DNA from: Clostridia bacterium
GTDB lineage: Bacteria; Bacillota; Clostridia; Acetivibrionales; DSM-2933
Reading direction: 5' to 3'
Assembly (NCBI GenBank): GCA_026418275.1
Contig: JAOABQ010000049.1
Coordinates: forward strand, 124,001 to 188,000
DNA: 64,000 nt
The position numbers and the translations under genes are program-made. Shown here piece by piece: positions 28,645-38,669 of the stretch. Numbering within the stretch: position 1 is the stretch's first letter; the number at the start of each line of letters is the position of its first letter. The notes under the pieces were generated by a model. The model had not been told where the DNA came from, searched no databases, and saw nothing but the letters and a program-made list of their open reading frames with translations.

Positions 28645-30534
28645 ATGGTTCATGAAAGTGGCAGTATTTCCATTCATACCGAGAATATTTTTCCTATTAT
28701 TAAAAAATGGTTATATTCTGAAAAAGATATTTTTGTACGTGAGTTGGTTTCAAATTCCTCCGATGCAATCAGTAAGCTTAAAAAGCTTGTTGCAATTGGT
28801 GAGGCCGAAACCGGGGTTGATGAGAAGTATTACATTAAAGTAATTGTTGACAAAACAAAAAATACGCTCCAATTTATCGATAACGGAATTGGAATGTCGG
28901 GAGAAGAAGTAAAGAAGTATATCAATCAAATTGCTTTTTCGGGGGCAAAGGACTTTTTGGAAAAATATAAGGATAAGGCGGATGAAGCGCAAATTATCGG
29001 GCATTTTGGTCTGGGGTTCTATTCTGCCTTTATGGTTGCCGATAAAGTGCAAATTGATACACTTTCTTACCAAAAGGGTGCAGAGGCTGTAACGTGGGTA
29101 AGTACCGGCGGTACTGAATTTGACATGAGTGAATCCGATCGTTGTGAAAGAGGTACAACCATTACTCTTTATATGGCGGAAGACAGCAGGGAATTTTTAG
29201 ATGAATTTAAAATCAGGGAGATTCTTACCAAATATTTCTCTTTCCTTCCTGTTGAAATTTACCTTGAAGATGCAAATGCAGAAAAGGAAGAGGAGAATAA
29301 AGAAGAAAAGGAACTGAAGGAGCCAAAGCCTCTTAACGATACCAATCCCTTGTGGATGAAAAATCCGAAGGACTGTACCGAGGAAGAATATAAGGCGTTT
29401 TATAAAAAAGTGTTTTTTGATTTCAACGATCCTTTGTTCTGGATTCATTTAAACATGGATTATCCGTTCAACTTAAAAGGAATTCTGTATTTTCCTAAGT
29501 TAAAGCATGAATTTGAAACCATAGAAGGGCAAATAAAGCTTTACTATAACCAGGTTTTTGTTGCGGACAATATCAAAGAAGTGATTCCTGAATTTTTAAT
29601 GCTTTTAAAAGGAACCATTGACTGTCCTGATTTGCCCCTTAACGTATCCCGCAGCTTCCTGCAAAACGATGGCTATGTAAATAAAATTTCAGGCCATATT
29701 ACAAAGAAGGTTGCAGATAAGTTAACCTCCATTTTTGAAAATGAAAGAGAAAATTATAATAAATATTGGGATGACATTAATCCCTTTGTGAAGTATGGAT
29801 GCATCCGTGAACAGAAGTTTTATGACCGGGTAAAGGATATCCTTATTTATAAAACCATTAATGGCGAATATGTTACTTTAAAGGATTATCTAGAAAAGAA
29901 TAAAGAAAAGCATGAAAATAAAGTGTTTTACGTATCGGATGACAGACAGCAGGCCCAGTATATCAAAATGTTTAAAGATCATGGTATGGATGCCATAATT
30001 TTAAGCTCAATGATTGATAACCATTTCATCAGCTTTTTGGAAAGAAACGAATCCTCCGTTCAGTTTAACCGTATTGATGCAGATATTTCTCAAAACCTTA
30101 AAGATTCGGAAAGTGAAGTAAATGAAGAAGAGGTAAAGGAAATCCAGCAAAAACTTGAAACAGCTTTTAAAGAAGCATTAGGAAATGATAAGCTAAAGAT
30201 CCAGGTTGAGGGCTTAAAGACATCCTCTATTAGTGGAATGATTCTCCTTTCGGAACAGTCACGCAGAATGCAGGAAATGAGCAAAATGTTTGGCGGAATG
30301 AACATGGGAGATATGTTTCCAAAGGAAGAGACTTTGGTTTTGAACCGAAACAATCCTTTGATACAGTCAGTTCTTAAGATGAAGGATACCGAAAGTAAGA
30401 AAGAAGATGTTAAACTGATTTGTGAACAGGTTTATGATTTGGCGATGATGAGTCATAAACAGCTGGAACCGGATGCAATGACCCGGTTTCTCGAAAGAAG
30501 TAATGAGATTCTTTCGAGAATAGCAAATGTATAA
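28645..30534 (+). CDS. htpG: molecular chaperone HtpG (bacterial Hsp90)
   Basis: ATP-dependent dimeric chaperone. 629 residues: N-terminal GHKL ATPase (ELVSNSSDAISKLKKL, DNGIGMSGEEV, GHFGLGFYSAFMV), an acidic linker rich in Glu/Lys (about residues 212-230), the middle domain (LNVSRSFLQNDG with the conserved Arg), and a C-terminal dimerisation domain. The start is ATG 28645, 9 bases after AGGGAGG; the in-frame TTG at 28639 is too close to that site. Under direct CIRCE control, so heat and misfolded protein should induce it through HrcA, encoded about 3 kb downstream. Confidence 0.97.
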   Translation: MVHESGSISIHTENIFPIIKKWLYSEKDIFVRELVSNSSDAISKLKKLVAIGEAETGVDEKYYIKVIVDKTKNTLQFIDNGIGMSGEEVKKYINQIAFSGAKDFLEKYKDKADEAQIIGHFGLGFYSAFMVADKVQIDTLSYQKGAEAVTWVSTGGTEFDMSESDRCERGTTITLYMAEDSREFLDEFKIREILTKYFSFLPVEIYLEDANAEKEEENKEEKELKEPKPLNDTNPLWMKNPKDCTEEEYKAFYKKVFFDFNDPLFWIHLNMDYPFNLKGILYFPKLKHEFETIEGQIKLYYNQVFVADNIKEVIPEFLMLLKGTIDCPDLPLNVSRSFLQNDGYVNKISGHITKKVADKLTSIFENERENYNKYWDDINPFVKYGCIREQKFYDRVKDILIYKTINGEYVTLKDYLEKNKEKHENKVFYVSDDRQQAQYIKMFKDHGMDAIILSSMIDNHFISFLERNESSVQFNRIDADISQNLKDSESEVNEEEVKEIQQKLETAFKEALGNDKLKIQVEGLKTSSISGMILLSEQSRRMQEMSKMFGGMNMGDMFPKEETLVLNRNNPLIQSVLKMKDTESKKEDVKLICEQVYDLAMMSHKQLEPDAMTRFLERSNEILSRIANV

Positions 30535-30540
30535 TTCAAT

Positions 30541-30646
30541 CTATATAGATCGTGAAAATGACTTTGCATGGATAAATTGAATTTTCACGATATTAAATCA
30601 AGGACATTGAAGCACGATGTAAATTCTTTATCGCGTTCAATATAGC
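30541..30646 (+). repeat. roughly 105-bp dispersed double-hairpin repeat, copy C
   Basis: Same family as 6526-6632 and (inverted) 9189-9294. First hairpin ATCGTGAAAAT/ATTTTCACGAT (30549-30559/30581-30591), second CGAT/ATCG with TTGAA/TTCAA arms, and ends CTATAT...ATATAG. Inserted between the htpG stop and its terminator. Confidence 0.9.
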
Positions 30647-30655
30647 TATAAATTT

Positions 30656-30690
30656 AAAGGAGCTGGTTTTTTCCAGCTCCTTTATTTAAT
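30656..30690. terminator. bidirectional terminator between htpG and acyl-CoA synthetase gene
   Basis: An 11-bp perfect stem, AAAGGAGCTGG/CCAGCTCCTTT, with a TTTTTT loop and T-rich 3' flank. Convergent genes share it. Confidence 0.9.
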
Positions 30691-30693
30691 ATT

Positions 30694-32346
30694 TTATTTA
30701 TCTTTATCTCTGATTTCAACCCTGCGTATTTTTCCGCTGATGGTCTTGGGAAGTTCGGTTACGAATTCGATAATTCTTGGGTATTTGTATGGTGCAGTTA
30801 CTCTTTTTACATGTTCCTGAAGTTCAACAACAAGCTCCGGACTGGCTGTATAGTTTTTGGTAAGCACAATTGTAGCCTTCACAATTTGTCCCCTATCAGG
30901 GTCAGGAACAGCCGTTATAGCGCATTCCAAAACAGCTGGGTGCTCAAGGAGCGCACTTTCTACTTCGAAGGGGCCGATTCTGTATCCTGAGCTTTTTATT
31001 ACATCGTCAGCTCTGCCCACAAACCAGTAGTAGCCGTCTTCATCTCGCCATGCCATGTCTCCTGTAAAGTAGATATCGTCATGCCAGACTTTTTTAGTTA
31101 ATTCTTCATCCCGGTGGTAGCCCCCAAACATCCCTACCGGTTTCCTCCTATCTGTCCTAAGAATAATTTGGCCTTCTTCACCTACATCACAGGATCTTCC
31201 GTTTTCATCAACAAGGTCGATATCATAACCCGGGCAGGGTTTTCCCATGGAACCCGGCTTAGGTTCCATCCATGGGAATGTTCCTAATGTAACGGTAAGC
31301 TCGGTTTGTCCGTAGCCTTCCATAAGTTTAAGTCTTGTCATATTTAAAAATTGGTTGTATACTTCAGGATTTAAGGGTTCGCCGGCAACAGCACAGTATT
31401 TGAGCTTGCTAAAATCATACTGGGATAGGTCTTCTTTGATAAAAAATCTGTATATGGTTGGAGGTGCGCAGAAAGATGTAACACCGTGTTTTGTGATCAC
31501 TTTAAGCATTTCTTTTGGAACGAACTTATTATAATCATATACAAAAACGGCACAACCTGAAAGCCACTGACCATATATTTTTCCCCAAACAGCCTTTGCC
31601 CATCCGGTGTCTGCAACGGTAAGGTGAAGGCCATCATCTTCTACATTTTGCCAATATTTTGCCGTAAGAATGTGCCCTAAAGGATAAGTAAAGTCATGGC
31701 TGACCATTTTAGGCATGCCTGTAGTTCCGGACGTAAAATAGAGAAGGGATATATCGTGGTTGGAAGGTGCATCCTTTCCTTCCGGCCTTATGAAATTGCC
31801 GGATGCTTCATGAAGCTCGGAATTAAAGTCATACCAACCTTCACGGGAGCCGCCAACCAGAGCTTTAAGCTTTAGCGTCGGGGATTTTTCCATAGATTCT
31901 TCTACGTGTTTTATAACTTCATCTTCAGCTACACAAACGATCATTTTTATGTCTGCAGCATTATTCCTGTATACGATATCCTTTGTGGTGAGAAGATGTG
32001 TAGCCGGAATACATATAGCTCCTAGTTTGTGAAGTGCCAAAATTGCAAACCAGAACTCATATTTCCTTTTCAATATCAACATGACCGGATCGCCTTTTCC
32101 TACACCATGTGCTTTAAAAAAGTTTGCAGCTTTATCGCTATATGTTTTTAATTGCCCGAAAGTGAAAGTTGCTTCATTTCCATTTTCATCGCACCAAACC
32201 AGGGCAATCTTGTCAGGGGTTTTTGAAGCAATTTCGTCAACCACATCGTAGGCAAAATTAAACTGTTCAGGGACATTGATTTTGAAGTTTTGGATAAAAT
32301 CCTCATATGAGTCGTAGCTAACTCGGGATAGATACTTGTTAAGCAT
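30694..32346 (-). CDS. AMP-forming acyl-CoA synthetase (acetyl/medium-chain type)
   Basis: Activates a carboxylic acid to acyl-AMP then acyl-CoA. 550 residues of the ANL superfamily. A3 phosphate loop [17 protein letters not shown]5 GYGQTE, A7 [21 protein letters not shown]8 hinge [18 protein letters not shown]10 Lys in [12 protein letters not shown]. Its length and motifs fit the MACS/AcsA-like group; the acid substrate is not determined. AGGAGG precedes ATG 32346. The cupin-domain regulator gene lies 36 bases upstream on the same strand, so the two form one operon. Confidence 0.93.
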   Translation of the reverse strand: MLNKYLSRVSYDSYEDFIQNFKINVPEQFNFAYDVVDEIASKTPDKIALVWCDENGNEATFTFGQLKTYSDKAANFFKAHGVGKGDPVMLILKRKYEFWFAILALHKLGAICIPATHLLTTKDIVYRNNAADIKMIVCVAEDEVIKHVEESMEKSPTLKLKALVGGSREGWYDFNSELHEASGNFIRPEGKDAPSNHDISLLYFTSGTTGMPKMVSHDFTYPLGHILTAKYWQNVEDDGLHLTVADTGWAKAVWGKIYGQWLSGCAVFVYDYNKFVPKEMLKVITKHGVTSFCAPPTIYRFFIKEDLSQYDFSKLKYCAVAGEPLNPEVYNQFLNMTRLKLMEGYGQTELTVTLGTFPWMEPKPGSMGKPCPGYDIDLVDENGRSCDVGEEGQIILRTDRRKPVGMFGGYHRDEELTKKVWHDDIYFTGDMAWRDEDGYYWFVGRADDVIKSSGYRIGPFEVESALLEHPAVLECAITAVPDPDRGQIVKATIVLTKNYTASPELVVELQEHVKRVTAPYKYPRIIEFVTELPKTISGKIRRVEIRDKDK

Positions 32347-32382
32347 TTGTTTAATACCTCCTAAAATACATCTCTTGCTTTA

Positions 32383-32937
32383 TTATAGAATAATTGCTAA
32401 AAACTTTGCGGCTTTTCCACCAACCGCTTTCATGGCATGGTTGGCACCGGAATCAAAAAACAGGGAATCTCCTTCATTCAATATGATTTCATGGCTATTT
32501 ATAATCACTTTTAATGTACCTTCAATGACATAATTGAATTCCTGCCCCGGGTGGGAGTTGGAATGAACAGGAGCATCTTCCGGTTCGGGATTTACTGTGA
32601 CCAGGAAAGGCTCTGCTTTTTTGTGGGTAAAATTATATGCCAGACTCTGGTAGTTGTACTGTTTTCTTCTCTCAACACTAATCCCCTTATCTTTTCTTAC
32701 TAGGGAGTATGTATGGAGCTTTGGAGCCTCTCCAGTCAGTATTTCGGTCAACTGGACATTAAATTTATTTGCAACCTCATAGAGAAAGCTAACCGGAATA
32801 TCTACATTTCCGCTTTCATATTCCTTATATGTTTCCTGAGGAATGTTAAATTCCTTTGATAGGCTTTCAATGGAAGCACCTGAGATTTCTCTCAACTCTT
32901 TAATCCTCGTAGCAATTTGTTTAATTTGTTCAGACAT
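32383..32937 (-). CDS. XRE-family transcriptional regulator with C-terminal cupin domain
   Basis: 184 residues: N-terminal helix-turn-helix (about 8-62; RIKELREISGASIESLSKEF, IPQETYKEYESG) and a C-terminal cupin barrel (about 110-180; HSNSHPGQEFNYVIEGTLKV, LNEGDSLFFDSGANHAMKA), a small-molecule sensor. Cotranscribed with the acyl-CoA synthetase, which it probably regulates in response to an acid or acyl ligand (inference from gene order, commonly seen for this pair). AAGGAAAGGA upstream is the ribosome binding site. Confidence 0.9.
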   Translation of the reverse strand: MSEQIKQIATRIKELREISGASIESLSKEFNIPQETYKEYESGNVDIPVSFLYEVANKFNVQLTEILTGEAPKLHTYSLVRKDKGISVERRKQYNYQSLAYNFTHKKAEPFLVTVNPEPEDAPVHSNSHPGQEFNYVIEGTLKVIINSHEIILNEGDSLFFDSGANHAMKAVGGKAAKFLAIIL

Positions 32938-33070
32938 AAAACCATCCTTTCCTTATAATAGGGATTTAAAAGCCTGATTATTTGACAGCAATTAACACCA
33001 TGATATCATAGCACAATTAAATAAGTAAAGAGTCAAGCAATGTATACATTCGAAATTAAAGATAAAGTTT

Positions 33071-33150
33071 TAAAAATGCACTTCCTCTTTGTTGTATGTC
33101 ACATACTCCAAGTAGAGCTACGTTACGAGGCACTACATGATAGCATGCAA
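33071..33150 (+). repeat. second dispersed repeat family, copy 1
   Basis: Shares CTTCCTCT at one end and CGTTACGAGG-ACT at the other, with about 50 bases and one indel between, with 37126-37200. The interior is only moderately conserved. It sits in the 435-base gap 32938-33372 upstream of the hrcA promoter, which otherwise contains only AT-rich DNA. Confidence 0.55.
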
Positions 33151-33292
33151 AAATTCGAATAATTGGTTCAACAAGTACAAATAATACTTTAAAATCCACC
33201 CTCATTTTTGAGAAAAGCTGCATAATTTAAAATATGTAGTATTTTGGAAGACTTAGGTGAAATCAATTGCATAATTTATCACTGCAAAACTC

Positions 33293-33321
33293 TTGACAAA
33301 AAAAAAAACTGGTGGTATTTT
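33293..33321 (+). promoter_or_regulatory. hrcA operon promoter
   Basis: TTGACA (33293-33298), a 17-base spacer rich in A, and TATTTT (33316-33321) with TGG as extended -10. The CIRCE follows 10 bases later, covering the start of the transcript. Confidence 0.8.
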
Positions 33322-33331
33322 TAAATTAGGA

Positions 33332-33358
33332 TTAGCACTCAATAAAGTAGAGTGCTAA
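33332..33358 (+). promoter_or_regulatory. CIRCE operator upstream of hrcA
   Basis: TTAGCACTC-N9-GAGTGCTAA, exact consensus, between the promoter and the hrcA ribosome binding site. Autoregulatory operator for HrcA. Confidence 0.98.
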
Positions 33359-33372
33359 CAAAAGGGGTGACA

Positions 33373-34428
33373 ATGATGTTGTTGGATGATAGAAAGAGGA
33401 GGATACTCCGTGCGATTATCGACGATTACATTGACACTGCTGAACCTATAGGATCACGGACCATTGCCAGAAAGCACGAGCTGGGATTAAGCTCTGCAAC
33501 TATCCGGAACGAGATGTCCGATCTTGAGGAAATGGGATATCTTGCACAGCCTCATACTTCTGCCGGACGTATTCCGTCCGATAAAGGGTATAGGATGTAT
33601 GTGGATAAGTTAATGGAGCTCAAGGAACTGCAGCCGGAGGAAATTGAGAATATTAAAAGATCTCTAGAGGTTCAAATCAATGAACTGAGCCAATTGATCA
33701 GAAATGCATCTGTGGTGATGTCCAGGATTACAAAATATACATCCATGGCAATTACCCCACAGATGAAGAAAAGTACTTTGAAAGCTGTTCAAATTGTGCC
33801 TATAGAAAGTGGTAAAGCACTGATAATTGTTGTAGCAAGCACAGGAGTTGTTAGAAATACTTTGATTCGTATACCGGAGACGGTAGCACCCGATTTTCTT
33901 ATCCGGGTATCCAATGCTTTAAATGATAAGCTTTGCGGGTATACTTTGGAACGGGTCAATTTGTCCATACAGAGCGACATCGAAAGGGAGTTGGGACTGC
34001 CGGAGGATTTGGTTATACCCATTGTGAGTGGCGTAATGGAATGTATTAACCAAATTGATTACCCGGAAGTTTACCTAAACGGTACAACGAATATTTTTAA
34101 TTATCCCGAGTTTAGGGATATCGTTAAGGCAAAAGAGTTCTTGAATGTTTTGGATGAGAAGGAAGTACTCCAAAGAATTCTCAAGTATTCGACAGAGGAA
34201 AGAAATATTCAAATTCAAATTGGTGCCGAAAACTCTGTTGAAAAGATCAGGGACTGCAGTTTGGTTACTGCGACATACAGGATCGGAGACTTAGTGATTG
34301 GATCTATCGGGGTCATCGGACCGACGCGGATGGAGTATTCGAAAGTTATATCCTCTATGGATTACATCCGAAAAAAGATCGCAGAGGAAATAAATAAATT
34401 AATTGGTCAAGACTTAAATGAAGGCTAG
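33373..34428 (+). CDS. hrcA: heat-inducible transcription repressor HrcA
   Basis: Represses CIRCE-bearing promoters; folding of HrcA depends on GroEL in the standard model. About 351 residues: N-terminal winged helix (ILRAIIDDYIDTAEPIGSRT, LSSATIRNEMSDLEEMGYL, HTSAGRIPSDKGYRMYVD), then a GAF-like domain and a C-terminal dimerisation part (SVIGPTRMEYSKVI-like). The open frame extends to a GTG inside the CIRCE, but AAGGGGTGA places the start at ATG 33373 or 33376. Two targets are visible in this window: its own operon and htpG. Confidence 0.96.
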   Translation: MMLLDDRKRRILRAIIDDYIDTAEPIGSRTIARKHELGLSSATIRNEMSDLEEMGYLAQPHTSAGRIPSDKGYRMYVDKLMELKELQPEEIENIKRSLEVQINELSQLIRNASVVMSRITKYTSMAITPQMKKSTLKAVQIVPIESGKALIIVVASTGVVRNTLIRIPETVAPDFLIRVSNALNDKLCGYTLERVNLSIQSDIERELGLPEDLVIPIVSGVMECINQIDYPEVYLNGTTNIFNYPEFRDIVKAKEFLNVLDEKEVLQRILKYSTEERNIQIQIGAENSVEKIRDCSLVTATYRIGDLVIGSIGVIGPTRMEYSKVISSMDYIRKKIAEEINKLIGQDLNEG

Positions 34429-34468
34429 GGAAGGGGAATTTTGCCCCTTCCGGATGCTGTTTTTTTAA
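34429..34468 (+). promoter_or_regulatory. hairpin between hrcA and grpE
   Basis: GGAAGGGG/CCCCTTCC with a short loop, then 8 bases before a T7 run. The offset T run makes it a weak terminator; it could be an RNA processing or stability element that lowers grpE-dnaK relative to hrcA or separates them. Confidence 0.5.
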
Positions 34469-34537
34469 AAAAGATGAAATTTAAAGGGTGATCTAAATAG
34501 TTTTAAGTATAATACAACAAGGAGGGTAGTCAACGGG

Positions 34538-35131
34538 ATGAAAAAAGAGAAGAATGTAAAAAACAGTGACGATGAGAAAGAAAAGAAGAAAAACCTTAAA
34601 AACGATCAGGAAGATATTGATTTAAACGCAGAAAAGTCCTGTGAAGAAACCAATGAAAATGATCATAAAAGGATTGAAGCGATGAAAGCCGAATTGGATG
34701 AAAAAACAAAAAAATGTGATGAGTATCTTGATAAGCTTCAAAGAACTGCGGCGGAATTCGACAATTACAAGAAAAGGACTGCAAGAGAAAAGGAAACTGT
34801 GTATCAAGATTCTATCGGCGATGTGATAACAGCTTTTCTACCGGTGGTGGATAGCCTTGAAAGAGCGGTTTTGTCCGCAGATAATGGGGATGAGGCCTCT
34901 ATAAAGGATGGAATTAATCTGGTATTAAAACAAATGAAAGAGATTATGAAAAATTTTGGTGTAGAGGAAATCAAGTCGGTTGGGGAAACTTTTGACCCGC
35001 AGCTACATAACGCAGTAATGCATATAGAAGATGAAAACTACGGGGAAAATGTAGTTGCCGACGAGTTCCAAAAGGGTTATATAATTAAAGACAAGGTAAT
35101 CAGGCATAGCATGGTAAAAGTAGCAAATTAA
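34538..35131 (+). CDS. grpE: nucleotide exchange factor GrpE
   Basis: Releases ADP from DnaK. 197 residues: a long, highly charged N-terminal coiled coil (KKEKNVKNSDDEKEKKKN onward to about 90), then the conserved core (RTAAEFDNYKKRTAREKE) and the C-terminal beta domain ending in NAVMHIEDENYGENVV and GYIIKDKVIRHSMVKV. AAGGAGGG precedes the ATG. dnaK follows after 42 bases. Confidence 0.97.
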   Translation: MKKEKNVKNSDDEKEKKKNLKNDQEDIDLNAEKSCEETNENDHKRIEAMKAELDEKTKKCDEYLDKLQRTAAEFDNYKKRTAREKETVYQDSIGDVITAFLPVVDSLERAVLSADNGDEASIKDGINLVLKQMKEIMKNFGVEEIKSVGETFDPQLHNAVMHIEDENYGENVVADEFQKGYIIKDKVIRHSMVKVAN

Positions 35132-35173
35132 TTGAATTTCAGATAAAATTTACAAATAAGGAGGTAACACAAT

Positions 35174-37024
35174 ATGGCAAAGGTTATTGGTATAGATTTA
35201 GGAACAACGAATTCCTGTGTAGCTGTAATGGAGGGTGGAGAACCGGTTGTTATTCCAAATCCCGAGGGGAACAGAACGACTCCTTCAGTTGTGGCTTTTT
35301 CCAAAACAGGGGAGAGGTTAATTGGGCAGGTTGCAAAAAGACAGGCGATAACAAACCCTGAAAGAACTGTAATATCCATAAAGAGGGATATGGGAACGGA
35401 TCGGAGAGTGGGCATTGATGAGAAACAATATACGCCTCAGGAAATCTCCTCAATGATTTTGCAGAAATTAAAAGCAGATGCTGAAAGCTTTTTGGGGGAA
35501 ACTGTAAATCAGGCTGTTATTACTGTACCTGCATACTTTAGTGATTCCCAAAGACAGGCAACCAAGGACGCGGGAAAAATTGCGGGTCTTGAGGTTTTAA
35601 GAATTATCAATGAGCCCACAGCGGCAGCTTTGGCCTACGGGCTTGATAAAGAGACAGACCAAAAGATTTTGGTATTCGACTTGGGTGGAGGTACCTTTGA
35701 CGTTTCCATTCTGGAAATTGGTGATGGTGTTTTTGAAGTTTTGGCAACCCATGGAAATAACCGATTGGGTGGAGACGATTTTGACCAGAAAATTATTAAC
35801 TATTTGATAGATACATTTAAAAAGGAAAACGGAATTGATCTTTCAAACGATAAAATTGCTCTTCAAAGGTTGAAAGAAGGAGCAGAAAAGGCAAAGATAG
35901 AGCTTTCAGGCGTAACAACCTCCAATATCAATTTGCCGTTTATTACTGCAGATGCAACCGGACCCAAACACTTGGATGTCACGCTCACAAGAGCAAAATT
36001 CGATGAATTGACGGCAGACCTTGTTGAGAAGACTATGGGGCCGACAAGACAGGCGATGCAGGATGCAGGACTGAATCCTGATAAAATTGACAAGATTCTT
36101 TTGGTTGGTGGTTCTACTAGAATTCCTGCAGTTCAGGAAGCCGTTAAAAAGTATTTCGGGAAGGAACCCTTTAAAGGAATTAACCCGGATGAATGTGTTG
36201 CAGTCGGTGCAGCGATTCAGGCCGGCGTTTTAACCGGAGATGTAAAGGGATTGGTACTTCTTGATGTAACGCCCCTTTCCCTTGGAATAGAAACCTTGGG
36301 TGGTGTATTTACAAAACTGATTGAAAGAAATACAACCATTCCTTCAAAGAAAAGTCAGACTTTCTCTACTGCAGCAGACGGACAAACGGCTGTAACCGTA
36401 AGGGTATTCCAGGGAGAAAGGCAGATGGCTGCGGACAATAAGCTGTTGGGTGAATTTAACTTAGAAGGGATTCCGCCAGCACCTAGAGGCGTTCCGCAAA
36501 TAGAAGTTTCCTTTGACATCGATGCCAACGGGATTGTTCATGTATCGGCAAAAGATCTTGGTACCGGTAAAGAGCAAAAAGTGACAATAACGGCATCTAC
36601 AAACCTTTCTGATGCGGATATTGATAAAGCGGTAAAGGAAGCGGAAAAATACGATGCTGAAGACAAAAAGAGAAAAGAAGAAATTGAAGTTAGAAACAAT
36701 GCGGATTCCATGGTTTACCAATCTGAAAAGACATTAAAGGATTTGGGCGATAAACTGGGAGAAGAAGATAAATCAAAAATCGAGGCGGAAATCGGTAAGG
36801 TTAAAGAAGCATTGAAAGGTACGGATACAGATGCGATAAAGAAGGCAACTGAGACCTTGACTCAAGCTTTTTACGATGTATCGGCCAAAATTTATCAACA
36901 AAACCCGGGGGCTGCAGGTGTGAACCCGGAAGCAGCCGGCTTTAATCCTGAGGCAGGGGCAAGTCCGGGGCAAGAGAATGTATACGATGCGGATTACAAA
37001 GTGGTAGATGACGACAAAAAGTAA
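35174..37024 (+). CDS. dnaK: molecular chaperone DnaK (Hsp70)
   Basis: 616 residues. ATPase domain ([19 protein letters not shown], phosphate loops [10 protein letters not shown] and [15 protein letters not shown]), linker [17 protein letters not shown], then the peptide-binding beta domain and helical lid. The C-terminal tail has a Gly/Ala/Pro/Asn-rich near-repeat ([20 protein letters not shown]) before the usual acidic end [12 protein letters not shown]. The near-perfect TAAGGAGGT site suggests high expression. Followed by a terminator-like hairpin and a 456-base gap before dnaJ. Confidence 0.98.
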   Translation: MAKVIGIDLGTTNSCVAVMEGGEPVVIPNPEGNRTTPSVVAFSKTGERLIGQVAKRQAITNPERTVISIKRDMGTDRRVGIDEKQYTPQEISSMILQKLKADAESFLGETVNQAVITVPAYFSDSQRQATKDAGKIAGLEVLRIINEPTAAALAYGLDKETDQKILVFDLGGGTFDVSILEIGDGVFEVLATHGNNRLGGDDFDQKIINYLIDTFKKENGIDLSNDKIALQRLKEGAEKAKIELSGVTTSNINLPFITADATGPKHLDVTLTRAKFDELTADLVEKTMGPTRQAMQDAGLNPDKIDKILLVGGSTRIPAVQEAVKKYFGKEPFKGINPDECVAVGAAIQAGVLTGDVKGLVLLDVTPLSLGIETLGGVFTKLIERNTTIPSKKSQTFSTAADGQTAVTVRVFQGERQMAADNKLLGEFNLEGIPPAPRGVPQIEVSFDIDANGIVHVSAKDLGTGKEQKVTITASTNLSDADIDKAVKEAEKYDAEDKKRKEEIEVRNNADSMVYQSEKTLKDLGDKLGEEDKSKIEAEIGKVKEALKGTDTDAIKKATETLTQAFYDVSAKIYQQNPGAAGVNPEAAGFNPEAGASPGQENVYDADYKVVDDDKK

Positions 37025-37035
37025 TGAGCTTCTGT

Positions 37036-37070
37036 CAGGCCAAAGTCATAAAAGGCTTTGGCCTGATTAA
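37036..37070 (+). terminator. terminator-like hairpin after dnaK
   Basis: A 10-bp perfect stem, CAGGCCAAAG/CTTTGGCCTG (37036-37045/37056-37065), followed by ATTAATTTAA, a weak T tract. Confidence 0.65.
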
Positions 37071-37125
37071 TTTAATCTATTGTGCTACGCTTTTTACACA
37101 ACAAATTCCTAGCTTTTTGAAGTGC

Positions 37126-37200
37126 TTAAAATCAACTTCCTCTGTTTGTGTCTCGCATACCTTGAAAAGAATTTCGTTACGAGGTACTGGGGTGATTAGG
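37126..37200 (+). repeat. second dispersed repeat family, copy 2
   Basis: CTTCCTCT (37136-37143) ... CGTTACGAGG (37175-37184) and flanking bases match copy 1 at 33071-33150 with one indel. Lies in the dnaK-dnaJ gap. Confidence 0.55.
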
Positions 37201-37316
37201 CTCCAAGAACGATGATGCGTAATTCTATACAGTGAATTAAGTGAGAGCGCTCAGGATTAATCGAAGAACAATAGGATTTATAGTAATATTCTCAAGTATC
37301 ATTATTTAAAATTAAA

Positions 37317-37339
37317 TGTTATAATTTTAATGCTATAAT
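37317..37339 (+). promoter_or_regulatory. tandem extended -10 promoters for dnaJ
   Basis: Two TGN-TATAAT hexamers (TATAAT at 37320-37325 and 37334-37339). No CIRCE is visible nearby, so dnaJ and the genes after it can be expressed independently of HrcA. Confidence 0.5.
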
Positions 37340-37480
37340 TTTGTTAACCATATTGGAAATCCGTAATACAATATATTAAAATAAATCTGAAAATGAGAGT
37401 TTGGAATATTTATATTTTTTGATTCATTTTTATAGTAATTCATTCAGTCGGTAAACTATTTGAAACGGGGTTGAGTAAGA

Positions 37481-38623
37481 ATGGCAAATAAAAGGGATTA
37501 TTACGAAGTCCTTGGTATTGATAAAAACGCAGCAGATTCAGATATTAAAAAGGCATATAGAAAACTTGCAAAACAATATCATCCGGATCTGAATCCCGAT
37601 GACAAGGTGGCTGAAGCAAAGTTTAAAGAAGTCAACGAAGCATATGAAGTATTGAGTGACCCTCAAAAACGGTCGAGATATGATCAGTTTGGCCATGCAG
37701 GTACGGATCCTAATGGCTTTGGGGGCTTTGGCGGAGGCTTCAGCGATTTTGATTTTGGTGGCATTGGGGATATTTTTGAAACTTTCTTTGGTGGCGGAGG
37801 CTTTGGAAGGTCATCCAAAAGCAAAAAAGGCCCTCAAAAGGGAGCAGATTTGAAATATGCCATGGAGATTGCATTTGAGGAAGCAGTTTTTGGTGTTGAA
37901 AAGGACGTAACCATACTTCGTATGGAGAACTGTGCTACCTGTAGTGGTACCGGAGCAAAGCCGGGGACTTCAGCTTCCACCTGTTCCCATTGCAGCGGAA
38001 CCGGCCAGGTTCAATACAAGCAGAATACACCCTTTGGGCAGTTCGTCAATATTAAAGCCTGTGATGTATGTAGAGGGGAAGGGAAGATTATCACCGATCC
38101 TTGCCAAAGCTGCAGCGGTAAGGGAAGAATCCGCAAAAGCATATCGATTAAAGTCAATATTCCGGCAGGCATTGATGACGGTCAAACCATCTCTTTAAGA
38201 GGAGAAGGGGAGCCAGGGGCACGGGGAGGCCCTTCAGGGGATCTCTATATTTCCATTCGTGTGAAACCCCATACTATTTTCCAAAGGCAGGGAAATGATA
38301 TTGTGTGTGAAATACCGATTACCTTTGTTCAAGCGGCTTTGGGTGCAGAGCTGGAAGTGCCTACTTTGGACGGTAAAGTAAGGTATAATGTACCCGAAGG
38401 AACCCAAACCGGATCTGTATTCAGAATAAAGGCAAAAGGAGTTCCGTTCTTAAGAGGAAACGGAAGAGGGGATCTTTATGTGAAAGTCAATGTAGAGGTG
38501 CCTAAGAAGCTCAATGAAAAGCAAAAGTCCATATTAAAGGAATTTGCAGAACTGAGCGGAGATGACATACATGAGCAGCGGAAAAGTTTCTTTAATAAAA
38601 TGAAGGATGCTTTGGGAATGTGA
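37481..38623 (+). CDS. dnaJ: molecular chaperone DnaJ (Hsp40)
   Basis: Stimulates DnaK ATPase and delivers substrates. 380 residues, complete type I: J domain with YHPDLNPDD (HPD), Gly/Phe-rich linker ([16 protein letters not shown]), four zinc motifs [24 protein letters not shown] and CQSCSGKG, and the C-terminal substrate domains. Separated from dnaK by 456 bases. prmA follows 46 bases later. Confidence 0.97.
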   Translation: MANKRDYYEVLGIDKNAADSDIKKAYRKLAKQYHPDLNPDDKVAEAKFKEVNEAYEVLSDPQKRSRYDQFGHAGTDPNGFGGFGGGFSDFDFGGIGDIFETFFGGGGFGRSSKSKKGPQKGADLKYAMEIAFEEAVFGVEKDVTILRMENCATCSGTGAKPGTSASTCSHCSGTGQVQYKQNTPFGQFVNIKACDVCRGEGKIITDPCQSCSGKGRIRKSISIKVNIPAGIDDGQTISLRGEGEPGARGGPSGDLYISIRVKPHTIFQRQGNDIVCEIPITFVQAALGAELEVPTLDGKVRYNVPEGTQTGSVFRIKAKGVPFLRGNGRGDLYVKVNVEVPKKLNEKQKSILKEFAELSGDDIHEQRKSFFNKMKDALGM

Positions 38624-38669
38624 TGAAAGCATCCTTCTCATTAAAATACACAATAACGGGAGAAGACGG

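Noticed and set aside
34508..34513. TATAAT upstream of grpE as a promoter
   Set aside because: Transcription would start at or within the ribosome binding site and there is no -35.
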